The notes: generated by a model from the letters alone, not told the origin. A DNA stretch of 64,000 nt from CAIWXH01 sp964555675 (GCA_964555675.1 CAZKTU010000003.1:23901-87900); one strand, 5' to 3'; counted from the stretch's first letter, positions 15,500 through 24,540 are shown. Numbers and translations are program-made.

Positions 15500-17068
15500 A
15501 TGCAGCGCGAGATGCGCCCCGCCCCCAACTTGCGCGCCCTCGGCGCCGCCGCCCTCCTCGGCCTGCTGCTGATGGTCGGCTTCTTCGGGCCGACCGACAA
15601 CTGGTCCTGGGACCCCTCGTTCTACTACGCCCAGATCCGCTCGCCCCTGGTCGAGGGCGACCTGGACTTTCGCAACGAGACCAAAACCGGCAACATCGAC
15701 TTGGGCGTCACCGCCACGGGTCTGCAAGACAGCCTCTGGCCGATCGGCCCGAGCCTGCTCTGGTCGCCCTTCTTCCTGGCCGCCCACGGGGTGATGCTGG
15801 CCCTCAGCCCCGCCGCCGCCGACGGCTTCGCCTTCCCCTATATCGCCCTGGTGGCCCTCGGCTCGCTGGCCTACGGGCTGCTCGGGCTCGCCCTGGTCTA
15901 CAGGCTCTGCCGGGCCTTCGGCGGGCGGGCCCTCTCTCTGGCCGTGACCGCCCTCTGCCTCGGGGCGACGCCGCTCTTCTACTATATGTTTCGCCAGCCG
16001 ATGATGGCCCACACCACCGGCCTCTGCGCCGCGGCGGCGACGCTTCTAATCTACCTCGACCTCTCGACCCGCGAGGCTCTGAGCCCGCGCAGCGGGCTGC
16101 TGTTTGGAGTGGCCCTGGCCCTATGCTTCCTCACCCGCTGGAACGGCCTGTTGATGGCCCTGGCGCCCGCCTTCTACTTCGGCGGCTATCTGGCCCGGGC
16201 CTTTGGGCGGCGCTCATGGCGCGAGGCCCGGCCGGTGCTGATCCAGATCTGCGTCGCGCTGGCCATGTTCCTGCTGACGATCACGCCGCAGCTGGCCCTC
16301 TGGTACCGTCTGCACGGCAGCTTCCTGGCCATGCCCCAGGGCGCGGCCGCCTTTGTCGCCAGCCCGCTCCCGCTCAACCTGCCGAAGATCTTCTTCGATA
16401 CGAACCGCGGCCTGCTCTACTGGTGCCCCTTCGTGCTGGTCGGCATGGTCGGCATCGGCTTCATCCCCGACCGCCGGCTACGCCTGATGGCGGCCCTGAT
16501 CACCCTGGGCCAGGTCGTCTTGATTGGCTACAGGGTCGACTGGTACAGCGGCGGCGGCTTCGGCGCGCGCTACTTCATCGAGCTGCTGCCCTTCCTCGCC
16601 ATCGGGGTCGTCTGCCTCGTGCGGCGGCTGCCCCAGAGGACGCCCTGGCTCGTCGCCGCCGGCCTCTGCGGGGCGGCCCTGGTGCTGCACCAGTTCGTGC
16701 TGATGTACGCCGTCGAGCACGCCGCCGACGGCTGGCTCGCGATGGCGGCCTATTTCCAGGGGCAGCCGATCGGGGTGAGCTGGCAGCTCGACGCGCTGCT
16801 GCGCCTGCTGCGCGACCCGGCCCTCTGGCTCGCGCCGCGGCCCTTCGTCGGCCCCGACCGCCAGACGCTCCTCACCAACCTCGCGGCCGGGCTGCGCGAC
16901 CCGCGGGCCTACCTGGTCACCGGCGCGGCCCTGGCCCTGGCGCCGCTGGTGGCCCTGCCGGCGGCCCTGCTCTGGCGCGTCGTGAGGCGCCGCGGCCCGG
17001 GGCCGCTGCTGGTTGCGGCCGCGGCCTACTTTGCGGCGTGGGCGCTCTTCCTGATGGCCGTGGGGTAG
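15500..17068 (+). CDS. Multi-pass membrane protein, glycosyltransferase-39-like
   Basis: A 522-residue protein with about eleven transmembrane helices. The first external loop holds SWDPSFYYAQIRSPLVEGD, where acidic residues resemble the catalytic loop of GT-C enzymes that use polyprenyl-phosphate sugars; this is a family-level inference. Start at ATG 15500 follows AGGA with 7-base spacing, and a TACAAT box at 15464-15469 may be its own -10. It lies 49 bases after the preceding membrane protein gene and is probably cotranscribed. Its stop is one base before the duplicated sequence that borders the first assembly gap, and the downstream permease gene is convergent. Confidence 0.75.
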   Translation: MQREMRPAPNLRALGAAALLGLLLMVGFFGPTDNWSWDPSFYYAQIRSPLVEGDLDFRNETKTGNIDLGVTATGLQDSLWPIGPSLLWSPFFLAAHGVMLALSPAAADGFAFPYIALVALGSLAYGLLGLALVYRLCRAFGGRALSLAVTALCLGATPLFYYMFRQPMMAHTTGLCAAAATLLIYLDLSTREALSPRSGLLFGVALALCFLTRWNGLLMALAPAFYFGGYLARAFGRRSWREARPVLIQICVALAMFLLTITPQLALWYRLHGSFLAMPQGAAAFVASPLPLNLPKIFFDTNRGLLYWCPFVLVGMVGIGFIPDRRLRLMAALITLGQVVLIGYRVDWYSGGGFGARYFIELLPFLAIGVVCLVRRLPQRTPWLVAAGLCGAALVLHQFVLMYAVEHAADGWLAMAAYFQGQPIGVSWQLDALLRLLRDPALWLAPRPFVGPDRQTLLTNLAAGLRDPRAYLVTGAALALAPLVALPAALLWRVVRRRGPGPLLVAAAAYFAAWALFLMAVG

Positions 17069-17069
17069 G

Positions 17070-17279
17070 GCCCGGGCTCAGCTGGGCAGGACGCGGATCA
17101 GCCCGGGCAGCCACCAGGCCCGCGNNNNNNNNNNNNNNNNNNNNNNNNNNNNNNNNNNNNNNNNNNNNNNNNNNNNNNNNNNNNNNNNNNNNNNNNNNNN
17201 NNNNNNNNNNNNNNNNNNNNNNNNGCCCGGGCTCAGCTGGGCAGGACGCGGATCAGCCCGGGCAGCCACCAGGCCCGCG
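17070..17279. other. Assembly gap flanked by an identical 55-base overlap
   Basis: The 55 bases at 17070-17124 are repeated exactly at 17225-17279, on either side of 100 N. This is the signature of two contig ends that overlap by one k-mer and were joined with a placeholder. The real distance is probably zero, giving convergent genes whose stops are 9 bases apart. Confidence 0.9.
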
Positions 17280-18225
17280 CCCCGTAGGCCAGGACGAGCG
17301 AGCCGAGCAGCAGCATCAGCAGGGCCGCGTCGACGGCGGTGAGGCGCCAGCGCCGCAGGGGCGTGATCAGGTGCAGGCTGCCCCAGAAGAGCAGCAGCGC
17401 GACCAGCCCGTAGAGCAGCGCGGTCGCCCGGTGCAGCGGCACGGCGCCCGAGACCGGCCCGCCCAGGGCCCCGCTGGTGAGCAGGCTGAGCATGGCCAGG
17501 GGGCGCAGGCCGCCGGTGAGCGACGAGGCGGGCGGGCGCGCCGGGATGAGGGCCGAGGCCATGGCCGAGAGCGGGTTGGCGACCAGGAGCCAGGGCGGCG
17601 CCGCGGTCAGGCTGTTGACCAGGGACCAGACGTTGGCCGCGAAGAGCGTGCCGCCGACCAGGCTGACCAGCAGCGCGTAGCAGAGCAGGGTCGCGCTGTA
17701 GGTCTGGCGGGTCACGGCCGAGCAGAACAGGCCGAAGACGCTGCCGGTCACCGCGGTGATCAGCAGGGTGGCCGCGACCCGCAGCATGTCGGCGGGCTCG
17801 ACGCCGCCGAACAGAAAGACCACGGAGTAGACCGGCAGGGCCGCCAGGAGCAGCAGGAGCAGGAAGGCCAGGGCCGCCGCCAGCTTGCCCGCCACGAGCT
17901 GGATGGGCGTCACCGGCGTGGTCTGCAGCATGGCGTAGGTGCCGCGCTCGTACTCGCCGCTGATCGCGTTGACCGTGGTGGCCGGGGCCAGGAAGACAAT
18001 CAGGGCCTGGAGGCCCATGCTCAGCCCGATGAAGAGGACCTGGCCGATCTGGGCCGCCACCAGGGGCGCGCCGCGATCGAGCTCGCTGGTGACCACCCCA
18101 TAGATCAGGCGCGCCGCGATGATCGCCAGCCCGACATAGACCGCGATCAGCAGGGCGGCGCGGCTTCCGCGCATCTGGACGGCGAACTCCTTGAAGAGCA
18201 CGGGTATGGCCGGGCTGCGTCTCAC
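17233..18225 (-). CDS. ABC-2-type transporter permease
   Basis: The 330-residue membrane protein has about seven helices and the ABC-2 permease signature segment EYERGTYAMLQTTPVTPIQL, which lies between the first helices as in GldF/NosY-type permeases. The GTG at 18225 overlaps the stop of the upstream gene (GTGA) and has GGAG at 8 bases; an ATG at 18264 in the same frame would overlap that gene by 43 bases and is less likely. No ATP-binding subunit lies in the window, so the ATPase must be encoded elsewhere. The direct partner is the 779-residue surface protein encoded just upstream. Confidence 0.85.
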   Translation of the reverse strand: MRRSPAIPVLFKEFAVQMRGSRAALLIAVYVGLAIIAARLIYGVVTSELDRGAPLVAAQIGQVLFIGLSMGLQALIVFLAPATTVNAISGEYERGTYAMLQTTPVTPIQLVAGKLAAALAFLLLLLLAALPVYSVVFLFGGVEPADMLRVAATLLITAVTGSVFGLFCSAVTRQTYSATLLCYALLVSLVGGTLFAANVWSLVNSLTAAPPWLLVANPLSAMASALIPARPPASSLTGGLRPLAMLSLLTSGALGGPVSGAVPLHRATALLYGLVALLLFWGSLHLITPLRRWRLTAVDAALLMLLLGSLVLAYGARAWWLPGLIRVLPS

Positions 18226-20561
18226 GGCAGAGCTCCTTGCACCTCGGCGCTGACGTATAGGCACTGGGCCGGACCTGTGGGGCCGTCGAGGCGCAGCAGC
18301 AGCTCACCGCCGCGCAGGTAGGGCCCCGCAGCAGCCAACTCGAGGTCGCCCGGGCCGTCGAACTCCTGCTCGACCCACTGCCCCTGGTCCCAGTCGTATA
18401 ACTCGGTGGTCACCCCTACGTTCGGCCAGCGCCCGGCGCTGACCAGCGTGAGTTTGAGCGTCTCGGCCCGCAGGGCGTTCAGGCCGTCCGGCAGGCGCAT
18501 CGGCACCGTGATGGGCGGCGACGCGGTCGGGATGCCCGCCCCAAGCTCGCTGTTGCAGGGCGCGCCGCCCAGAGCCGCCAGGTCGGGGCGGAGCCAGCCC
18601 TCGGGGAGGCTCACCGGCCCGCTGCCGCCGATCGTGGGCCGCAGCACGAGCAGGGTCGTCTCCTGGAGGGCGGCGCCGTCGGCCTCGACGGCGAAGTCGA
18701 GCGGCGAGCGCTCCATCCAGCCGAGGACCATCGGGCCGTCGTCGAAGCCGGCGCTGCCGCGGGCGACGGCGGCGTTGATCAGGGCCTCCTGGGCCAGGAC
18801 GCGCCGGTCGGGGGCCTGCCCGGCCTCGCGGCCCGCGTCCAGGGCTTCGCCCAGCACCAGGTAGCTGATCGGCGTGCCGCGGGGCGTCTCGCCGAGGGGC
18901 TCGCCGGGCCAGACGGCCGCGAGGCGCTCGCCGGGCCGCAGGTCGCCCAGGAAGGCCACGCGCTCGCCGTAGACCGCCACGACGCCGCGCAGCGGCTGGT
19001 CGCTCTCGTTGCGTAGCTCGACCCTGGGCCCCGCGGGGCCGGCCACGAGCTCGGCGCTGAACCCGGCCAGGGGCAACTGGCTCTCTGCGAGGACGCCCTG
19101 GAGCTGCCAGGCGTCGATGTTCAGGCCGACCCCCGACGTCTCCTGGACGATATCGCCCCGCGAGCCGCCGACGGTGCCGTAGGGCCCGCTCGCGCCGCGT
19201 ACCGGCCTGACCAGGGCGGGGAGCCCCAGCTCGGCGGCCAGAGTCTGGGTCTGGGGCGAGAGGGCGGCGAGGTAGGTTCGGGCGCGGGCCTGGCCGGCGT
19301 CCACGGCCTCGACCAGGCTGAGCTGGTTGATCACGCGCTGGTCGGCCCGCAGGGTGAACGCCAGCCCGAAGGCCAGGGCGCCTGTGGCGAGGGCCATGGC
19401 CGGCACGGCGGCCCAGGCCCAGGCCTGCCGGTCGTAGCGTCGCAGCAACAAGGCGAGGCCGGGGCCTACCAGCACCGCGTAGGCCGCCAGGATGGCGAAG
19501 AGCAGGTTGGCGGGGGGCAGGCTCACGGCGGGCAGGCTGGTCAGCGCCCCGGCGATGATCTGCTCCTGGATCACGTCGGCCCGTGGCTGCAGGCCCAGGG
19601 GCGTGCTGACCAGGGTCGGCGGCCTGAGCAGCTGGTTCCAGAATTGCGGCGCCCCCGCCCAGGTCGCCAGAGCGGGCAGCCCGGGGTCGAAGGCGAGTTG
19701 GGTGACGGCGCCCTGGCCGACGCGGCGCGTGACCCAGGCGGGGGCCTCGGCCGGGCCGACGACCCTGGCGTCCCCAGCGGGGGTGAGCAGCGCGCCGGGC
19801 AGTGGGCCGGGGCCCGTGGTCTCGGCCAGGGCGGCGAGGGGCGCGTCGGAGATCTGGGCCGCGGGGCCGACCGTCGCGGGCTGGAGCGCGGGCGGCAGCC
19901 CGGCCAGACCCTGGGCGGTGGCGGGATCACCGCCGAGCAGCAGGTGCCCCCCGGCGTGAACCCAGCCGAGCAGCGCATCGATCTGGGCCTGGGTCAGGGC
20001 CTCGCTCGGGGCGCCGCTGATCAGCAGGAGGGACAGGCTGCTCAGGCCCTCGGCCCGTGCGGGCAGCGCGCCGGGGGTCAGGCTGACGGTGGTGAAGGGC
20101 AGGCTCGGCAGATCCTGGCGGCGCGGCAGACTGAGCTGTAGGCTCGCAGGGGCGAGGAGGCCGAGCATGCGCTCGTCGGCCCGCGGGCGCACCTCGAGAT
20201 CCTGGGCGGCGAGCACGCTGCCGTCGGCCTCGACGCTCAGGCGCAGCTCGCGCGAGGCCTGTTCCATGGCCACGTAGAGCGTCAGGCTCTTCTCGGAGCC
20301 TGTGGGCAGCTCGACGCTCTGGACATTGCGGAAGGTGCTATCGGGGAGTGTGGCGGTGACGAGGGCCTGGACGGCCGGGCCGCCATTGCTCAGGCGCACC
20401 TCCACCGGCAGCCAGGCGCCGGGGAGGTAGTTGCCCTCGAAGGCTGCGACCGCCGTGAGGGTCACCGCCGACTGCGAGTAGGTCGGCCCGGGCAGAAGCA
20501 GCAGCGCTACAGCCGCAAACACCAGCAGGATCCACCGGGCCGGGGTGCGAGGGGCTGTCAT
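18222..20561 (-). CDS. Large exported membrane protein, partner of the ABC permease
   Basis: Function not recognised. The 779-residue product begins with a signal peptide (WILLVFAAVALLLLPGPTYS), then a beta-rich region (30-130). An alpha/beta stretch at about 140-330 resembles the class-I-glutaminase-like fold in surface partners of ABC-2 systems (LLGWVHAGGHLLLGGD), followed by two transmembrane helices (about 350-425) and a beta-rich C-terminal region. This layout matches GldG- and DUF4350-like proteins only in outline. It overlaps the permease by 4 bases, so the two form a transcription and probably functional unit. It starts divergently from the LuxR-Kelch gene. Confidence 0.65.
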   Translation of the reverse strand: MTAPRTPARWILLVFAAVALLLLPGPTYSQSAVTLTAVAAFEGNYLPGAWLPVEVRLSNGGPAVQALVTATLPDSTFRNVQSVELPTGSEKSLTLYVAMEQASRELRLSVEADGSVLAAQDLEVRPRADERMLGLLAPASLQLSLPRRQDLPSLPFTTVSLTPGALPARAEGLSSLSLLLISGAPSEALTQAQIDALLGWVHAGGHLLLGGDPATAQGLAGLPPALQPATVGPAAQISDAPLAALAETTGPGPLPGALLTPAGDARVVGPAEAPAWVTRRVGQGAVTQLAFDPGLPALATWAGAPQFWNQLLRPPTLVSTPLGLQPRADVIQEQIIAGALTSLPAVSLPPANLLFAILAAYAVLVGPGLALLLRRYDRQAWAWAAVPAMALATGALAFGLAFTLRADQRVINQLSLVEAVDAGQARARTYLAALSPQTQTLAAELGLPALVRPVRGASGPYGTVGGSRGDIVQETSGVGLNIDAWQLQGVLAESQLPLAGFSAELVAGPAGPRVELRNESDQPLRGVVAVYGERVAFLGDLRPGERLAAVWPGEPLGETPRGTPISYLVLGEALDAGREAGQAPDRRVLAQEALINAAVARGSAGFDDGPMVLGWMERSPLDFAVEADGAALQETTLLVLRPTIGGSGPVSLPEGWLRPDLAALGGAPCNSELGAGIPTASPPITVPMRLPDGLNALRAETLKLTLVSAGRWPNVGVTTELYDWDQGQWVEQEFDGPGDLELAAAGPYLRGGELLLRLDGPTGPAQCLYVSAEVQGALP

Positions 20562-20596
20562 GGGGCGGTCTCCTGGCTATGGAGCACAGCGAGGGC

Positions 20597-20605
20597 ATTA
20601 TAGCA
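20597..20605 (-). promoter_or_regulatory. Extended -10 promoter for the 779-residue protein and permease
   Basis: On the minus strand TGC-TATAAT lies about 36 bases before the ATG at 20561. A TTGATT upstream is spaced 14 bases, too short for a standard -35. Confidence 0.6.
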
Positions 20606-20628
20606 GAATGAACAGTAATCAACCGTCC

Positions 20629-20657
20629 TTGCCCCAACCCTACGCTCATGCTATGAT
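20629..20657 (+). promoter_or_regulatory. Promoter of the LuxR-Kelch gene
   Basis: TTGCCC (20629-20634), 17 bases ending TGC, and TATGAT (20652-20657). The expected start leaves about 28 bases of leader before ATG 20692. Confidence 0.6.
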
Positions 20658-20691
20658 CAGCGCGACGTCCCCGAGGCGAACTACCGACTGC

Positions 20692-22113
20692 ATGACAAAC
20701 GATACCCAGATCAGCGACCGCGAGCTCGAGATCCTGCGACTCGTAGCCACGGGCGCCACCAACCAGCAGATCGCTCAGCAGCTCAACATCAGCATCAACA
20801 CGGTCAAGGTCCATCTCCGCAATATCTTTGGCAAGATTGGGGCTGTCTCGCGCACCGAGGCGACGGTCTACGCTATCCGTAACGGGCTGGTGCCCGGGAT
20901 CGGCAACCTCGCCGAGCCGCTGCCGCTCGAGCCCGAGGCGCCGGCCCTGGGGCTCGCCCTGACGACCCCTGAGCCTCTCATTGCCTCGCCGCCCCTCGCC
21001 GATGCGCCTGTTGTCGCCGCTGCCGCGCCGCCAGTCGCCCCTCCTGCTCCCACGCCCGCGGGTCGTCAGCTTGACCGGCGCCTGCTCTGGCTGGGCGGCG
21101 GGCTGCTGGCCCTCGTCGGCGTCGCGCTGCTCGCCTGGCGGACCCTGGGCGCCCCCCAACCCCCCGCGCCCACGGCCCCTGCCGCGACGGCCCTGAGCGA
21201 AGCGGTCGACGCCGAACGCTGGGTGGTCCACGATCCGCTGCCGCGCCCGCGCGACGGCTACGCCCTCGCGGCCTACGAGCCCGAAGGGCGCCTCTTTGTG
21301 ATTGGCGGCAGCGCAGATGGCGCTCCTCGGGCCTGGCTCGACCGCTTCGATCCGCAGAGCGGCCGCTGGGTCTCTCTCGACGACAAGCCCACGGCCGTGA
21401 GCAACGCCGGCGCGGTGTCGCTGCGCGGCAAGATCTATGTGCCGGGCGGCGAGGACGCGGACGGCAGGCCGACGGCCGCCCTCGAGGCTTACGACCCCCA
21501 GGAGCGCCGCTGGGAGTCTGACGAGACGCTCGCCCCGCTCCCTGAGGCGCGCAGCCGCTACGCCCTGACGGTGTGGGAGGGGCGGATCTTCCTCTTCGGG
21601 GGTTGGGACGGCGCCGGCCCATCGGCCGACGTCTTCGTCTACGACCCGGCGCTGAACGAGTGGTCGCGCGGCGTAGCCCTGCCCACTCCCAGGCAGTACG
21701 GCGCGGCCACCGTGGTCGCCGGCAAAGTCTACATGGTTGGTGGCGAGGGCGAAGGCGGCGCCCTGAGCGATGCGCTGCGCCTCGACCCCGCCGACGAGGG
21801 CGGCGGGCAGTGGGAGCCCCTCGCGCCGCTGCCTGTGCCGGTCGCTCGCCCGGGCGCCATCACGGTGATCAACTCGTTGCTGGTCTTCGACGGCGCCGGC
21901 AAGGCCGGCTGGCAGTACGACGCCACAGCAGACGACTGGCCGTCCTACCCGATCCCCACAGACGCCCCCGTCGCGGCGGTCGCGACCCTGCTCGGCCCGA
22001 GCATCTTCTTCCTCGGCGACTCTGCCGCCGCAACGCCCGGGGCGCTCGGCGAGTACCGGGTGATCTTCACCACCTTTGTGCCGGCCAGGGGCGGCCCGCC
22101 GACCAACCCCTGA
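20692..22113 (+). CDS. LuxR-type HTH - transmembrane - Kelch repeat protein
   Basis: A 473-residue protein with an unusual order. A LuxR/GerE helix-turn-helix at residues 5-65 (DRELEILRLVATGATNQQIA and NTVKVHLRNIFGKIGA) is followed by a Pro/Ala linker, one transmembrane helix (about 127-146, LLWLGGGLLALVGVALLAW) and five to six Kelch-type blades (about 165-465; IYVPGG, IFLFGG, VYMVGG). The DNA-binding domain would be cytoplasmic and the beta-propeller external, so it looks like a one-component membrane-bound regulator sensing an extracellular ligand or surface structure. It is divergent from the permease operon, a likely target. ATG 20692 is the first start after the predicted promoter. Confidence 0.85.
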   Translation: MTNDTQISDRELEILRLVATGATNQQIAQQLNISINTVKVHLRNIFGKIGAVSRTEATVYAIRNGLVPGIGNLAEPLPLEPEAPALGLALTTPEPLIASPPLADAPVVAAAAPPVAPPAPTPAGRQLDRRLLWLGGGLLALVGVALLAWRTLGAPQPPAPTAPAATALSEAVDAERWVVHDPLPRPRDGYALAAYEPEGRLFVIGGSADGAPRAWLDRFDPQSGRWVSLDDKPTAVSNAGAVSLRGKIYVPGGEDADGRPTAALEAYDPQERRWESDETLAPLPEARSRYALTVWEGRIFLFGGWDGAGPSADVFVYDPALNEWSRGVALPTPRQYGAATVVAGKVYMVGGEGEGGALSDALRLDPADEGGGQWEPLAPLPVPVARPGAITVINSLLVFDGAGKAGWQYDATADDWPSYPIPTDAPVAAVATLLGPSIFFLGDSAAATPGALGEYRVIFTTFVPARGGPPTNP

Positions 22114-22154
22114 CCGGGCGCGGCCGCCCATAGGCAACGTTTCACAAACATGCC

Positions 22155-22880
22155 TTACTTGCGCGGGTCCTCGGTCTCCTCGCCGGTGACGGCGTTGACT
22201 GAGAAGAGCCACTGGCTGCCGTCAGGGGTCACCACGCTCCAGATAGGCGCCGGGCTGCCCTGCAGCTGCACTAGCTCGAGGTCATAGACGAGTGTCTCGT
22301 CCACAGTGATACCCAGTTCGGGGGCACGCTGGCGGAACTTCTCGAACACGGCGTCGCTGTCGACGGTCACGGCAGCCATATCGATCGGCTCCTGCGGCTC
22401 GTCTTCGCCGAGGGGGGTGAGCGAGCGGGCGCCGATCACGATGCCGTCCACCACCTGCACAAAGTGGAAGGCGGGATCGCTCTCGCCCTGAAATTTATAG
22501 AACCAGCCCGGCTCGACCGGCGGGTTGCCGAGGTTGGCCAGCATAATATGCGAGGGGATGATCGCGTAGAGCTGCACCGGGCCGAACTCCTGCTGGGCGT
22601 ACTCGAGGGCGATCTGGTAGCTGGCCAGGGCGGTCTGGTCGCGGCCCTCGTACGAATCGTCGAGGGGGGCGCCGGCGGCGACGGTGGCGTCGGGCGAGGG
22701 GTAGCCCCCCGTGGCCGGGTCGACCGGGATGGGGTAGGCCTCGGCGGGCGGGGCCGCAGGCTCGGCCGTGGCCGGCACGATGGTCGTCTGGAAGGGGCGG
22801 TCCTGGGGCTGGGGGCCGCAGGCGGTCAGCGCCAAGGCGCAGGCGAGGCCTGTGACGGCGACGAGACGTGAGCGTAGCAT
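22155..22880 (-). CDS. Lipoprotein of unknown function
   Basis: The 241-residue product has a type II signal peptide with lipobox LTAC (cysteine at about residue 21), then a disordered Pro/Ala-rich linker up to about residue 75. The C-terminal globular domain has repeated half-units: FYKFQGESDPAFHFVQVVDG and IWSVVTPDGSQWLFSVNAVTGE. These resemble PepSY-like beta-alpha-beta units, but the match is weak. It is convergent with the LuxR-Kelch gene (41-base gap). An ATG with AGGAGG about 6 bases upstream fixes the start. The 9-base stem GATGCAGGG/CCCTGCATC lies upstream in its leader. Confidence 0.75.
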   Translation of the reverse strand: MLRSRLVAVTGLACALALTACGPQPQDRPFQTTIVPATAEPAAPPAEAYPIPVDPATGGYPSPDATVAAGAPLDDSYEGRDQTALASYQIALEYAQQEFGPVQLYAIIPSHIMLANLGNPPVEPGWFYKFQGESDPAFHFVQVVDGIVIGARSLTPLGEDEPQEPIDMAAVTVDSDAVFEKFRQRAPELGITVDETLVYDLELVQLQGSPAPIWSVVTPDGSQWLFSVNAVTGEETEDPRK

Positions 22881-22928
22881 AGAAACCTCCTGGCGTGCGC
22901 ACCCTCACTCTTGGGGCGCAAACGGCAA

Positions 22929-22957
22929 GATGCAGGGCTACTAGGTAACCCTGCATC
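22929..22957 (-). terminator. Hairpin between the secreted-repeat and lipoprotein genes
   Basis: GATGCAGGG pairs with CCCTGCATC over 9 bases with an 11-base loop. Together with the next hairpin it lies between two minus-strand genes and may terminate the upstream one or serve as leader structure for the lipoprotein gene. Confidence 0.4.
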
Positions 22958-22978
22958 CGGCGTGTGTTAGGCGTGGGC

Positions 22979-23000
22979 GGCGGCGTCAGAAGACGCCGCC
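22979..23000 (-). terminator. Hairpin after the secreted-repeat gene
   Basis: GGCGGCGTC and GACGCCGCC form a perfect 9-base stem with a 4-base loop, 23 bases past the stop codon of the minus-strand gene at 23023. Confidence 0.6.
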
Positions 23001-23022
23001 TTGCCCATTGTTTCGACCGTGC

Positions 23023-24540
23023 CTACTGCTGCCCCTCAGGGAAGCCCGAGAGGGCGAACAGGAAGTCGTTGGGGACCTGGTTCTTCTTGCCGCCCGTGCC
23101 GTTCGGGTACGAGGTCAGAGCCGGGTCAGAGTTGTGCTGGACAATCACCACCACGGGCTGGGCCGACTCGACCGTGCCGCCGACCTGGGCGCGGAAGCCG
23201 AGCTGGTTGCCGCTATTGCCGGGGAGGTGGGTGAAGTTGTAGGTCTGGCCGGGGTTGAGCGAGGGCGAAACCCAGGTGCGGTTGTCGCCGTAGCGCAGGG
23301 TCACGGTGGCGGCCGCGTTGCCGGCGTTCTGCACCGTCACGGCGGTGAAGAAGCCGAAGTAGTCCGAGAAGATGGCCGGCACGCGCACCGAGGTCGCGGT
23401 GGCGCTGGTGGCGCCGTAGCTGCCGAAGGCCGGGTTGGCCGGGTCGGCGATGCTGGTGCTGCCGCGCTGCTTGCGCTGGATGTTGACCAGGGCCACGATG
23501 TTGCCGCCGGGGGCGCTGATCGTCGCCGAGAGCAGGCCGTTGGTGTTGCCGCTGCCCAGGCCGGCGATGTTGGGCAGGAAGAACTCGCGGGCCTGGTTCG
23601 CCGGGATGTTGAAGTTGACCGTGGTGTTGGCAGTGTCGCTGAAGCGGATGGTGCCCGCGGCCGCGGCCGTATCGGACAGGTTCTGGATGGTCAGCGAGGC
23701 CACGAAGCCGAAGTACTGGTTGTAGAGGGCGGCGGCGTAGGCCGTGGCCGAGCCGGCGGTGAAGGCGTTGAAGCTGCCCGCGCCCGCGTCGGCGTCGCTG
23801 GCCGTCCAGATGTTCGAGACGCCGGCCAGGGGCACGCCGTTGGTCGACTCGACGATCACGCCGAAGAGGCTGCTCGAGGTGCCGCCGGGCAGACCGGCGA
23901 AGGCCGGATCGTTATAGGCGAAGGTCTGGGCGGCGTTCGGCTGGATCTGGCCCAGGGTGACCGGGCCAAACTTGGTGCCGTCGCTGCTGCGGTAGAAGGT
24001 GGCCTGCACCGTCGCGGCGCTGGTGCCCGTGTTCTGCACGACCAGCTCGCTGCGGAAGCCGAAGTAGTCCTTGTAGAAGCCGGGGAAGAACAGCCGGGTG
24101 GCCGTGCTGCCGGCGTCCACGCCCTCGTAAGCGAAGGCCGACCAGGGGGCGGCGGTGGCCTCGTTGGTCGAGGAGTTCACCACGGCCTTGACCGGCACCG
24201 AGCTGCTGACCACGCCCGAGTACTGGCCGGCGGCCAGGTCGGAGACGGCCCGCGGGATGAAGAACTCGCGCGAGGCGCCGGGGGCGATGCTGGCGTCAGC
24301 GGGCGGGGTGAAGGGCTTCACCAGCTCGCCGGCGCCGTTGTAGAAGTCGATCGAGTACTGGTCAGGGGTCAGGGTCGTCGTGCCGACATTCTGGATGAGG
24401 ATGGCGCTGGCCCAACCGCCGGGGATGGCGGTGCGCGAGCGATCCTGCGCTGCGGCGGGGGTGGCCGGGAAGGCGACGGCCCCGGCGACCACGGCCAGGG
24501 TCAGGCCCCCAGCCAGGATGCGCTTGAACGACTCAAACAT
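23023..24540 (-). CDS. Secreted protein with about four tandem beta-sandwich repeats
   Basis: A 505-residue exported protein of unknown role. A signal peptide (ILAGGLTLAVVAGAVAFPATPAAA) precedes about four repeats of roughly 110-115 residues. The repeats are marked by a Tyr-rich FGF segment followed by a QN motif: KDYFGFRSELVVQNTG, NQYFGFVASLTIQNLS and SDYFGFFTAVTVQNAG, plus an N-terminal copy (WASAILIQNVG) lacking the YFGF part. Each unit also has a REFFxP-type segment in the first and third copies. The composition (Ala, Thr, Gly, Asn) suits a surface-layer or sheath component. ATG 24540 has a full AAGGAGG site. Promoter at 24609-24637, so the gene is probably well expressed. Confidence 0.8.
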   Translation of the reverse strand: MFESFKRILAGGLTLAVVAGAVAFPATPAAAQDRSRTAIPGGWASAILIQNVGTTTLTPDQYSIDFYNGAGELVKPFTPPADASIAPGASREFFIPRAVSDLAAGQYSGVVSSSVPVKAVVNSSTNEATAAPWSAFAYEGVDAGSTATRLFFPGFYKDYFGFRSELVVQNTGTSAATVQATFYRSSDGTKFGPVTLGQIQPNAAQTFAYNDPAFAGLPGGTSSSLFGVIVESTNGVPLAGVSNIWTASDADAGAGSFNAFTAGSATAYAAALYNQYFGFVASLTIQNLSDTAAAAGTIRFSDTANTTVNFNIPANQAREFFLPNIAGLGSGNTNGLLSATISAPGGNIVALVNIQRKQRGSTSIADPANPAFGSYGATSATATSVRVPAIFSDYFGFFTAVTVQNAGNAAATVTLRYGDNRTWVSPSLNPGQTYNFTHLPGNSGNQLGFRAQVGGTVESAQPVVVIVQHNSDPALTSYPNGTGGKKNQVPNDFLFALSGFPEGQQ

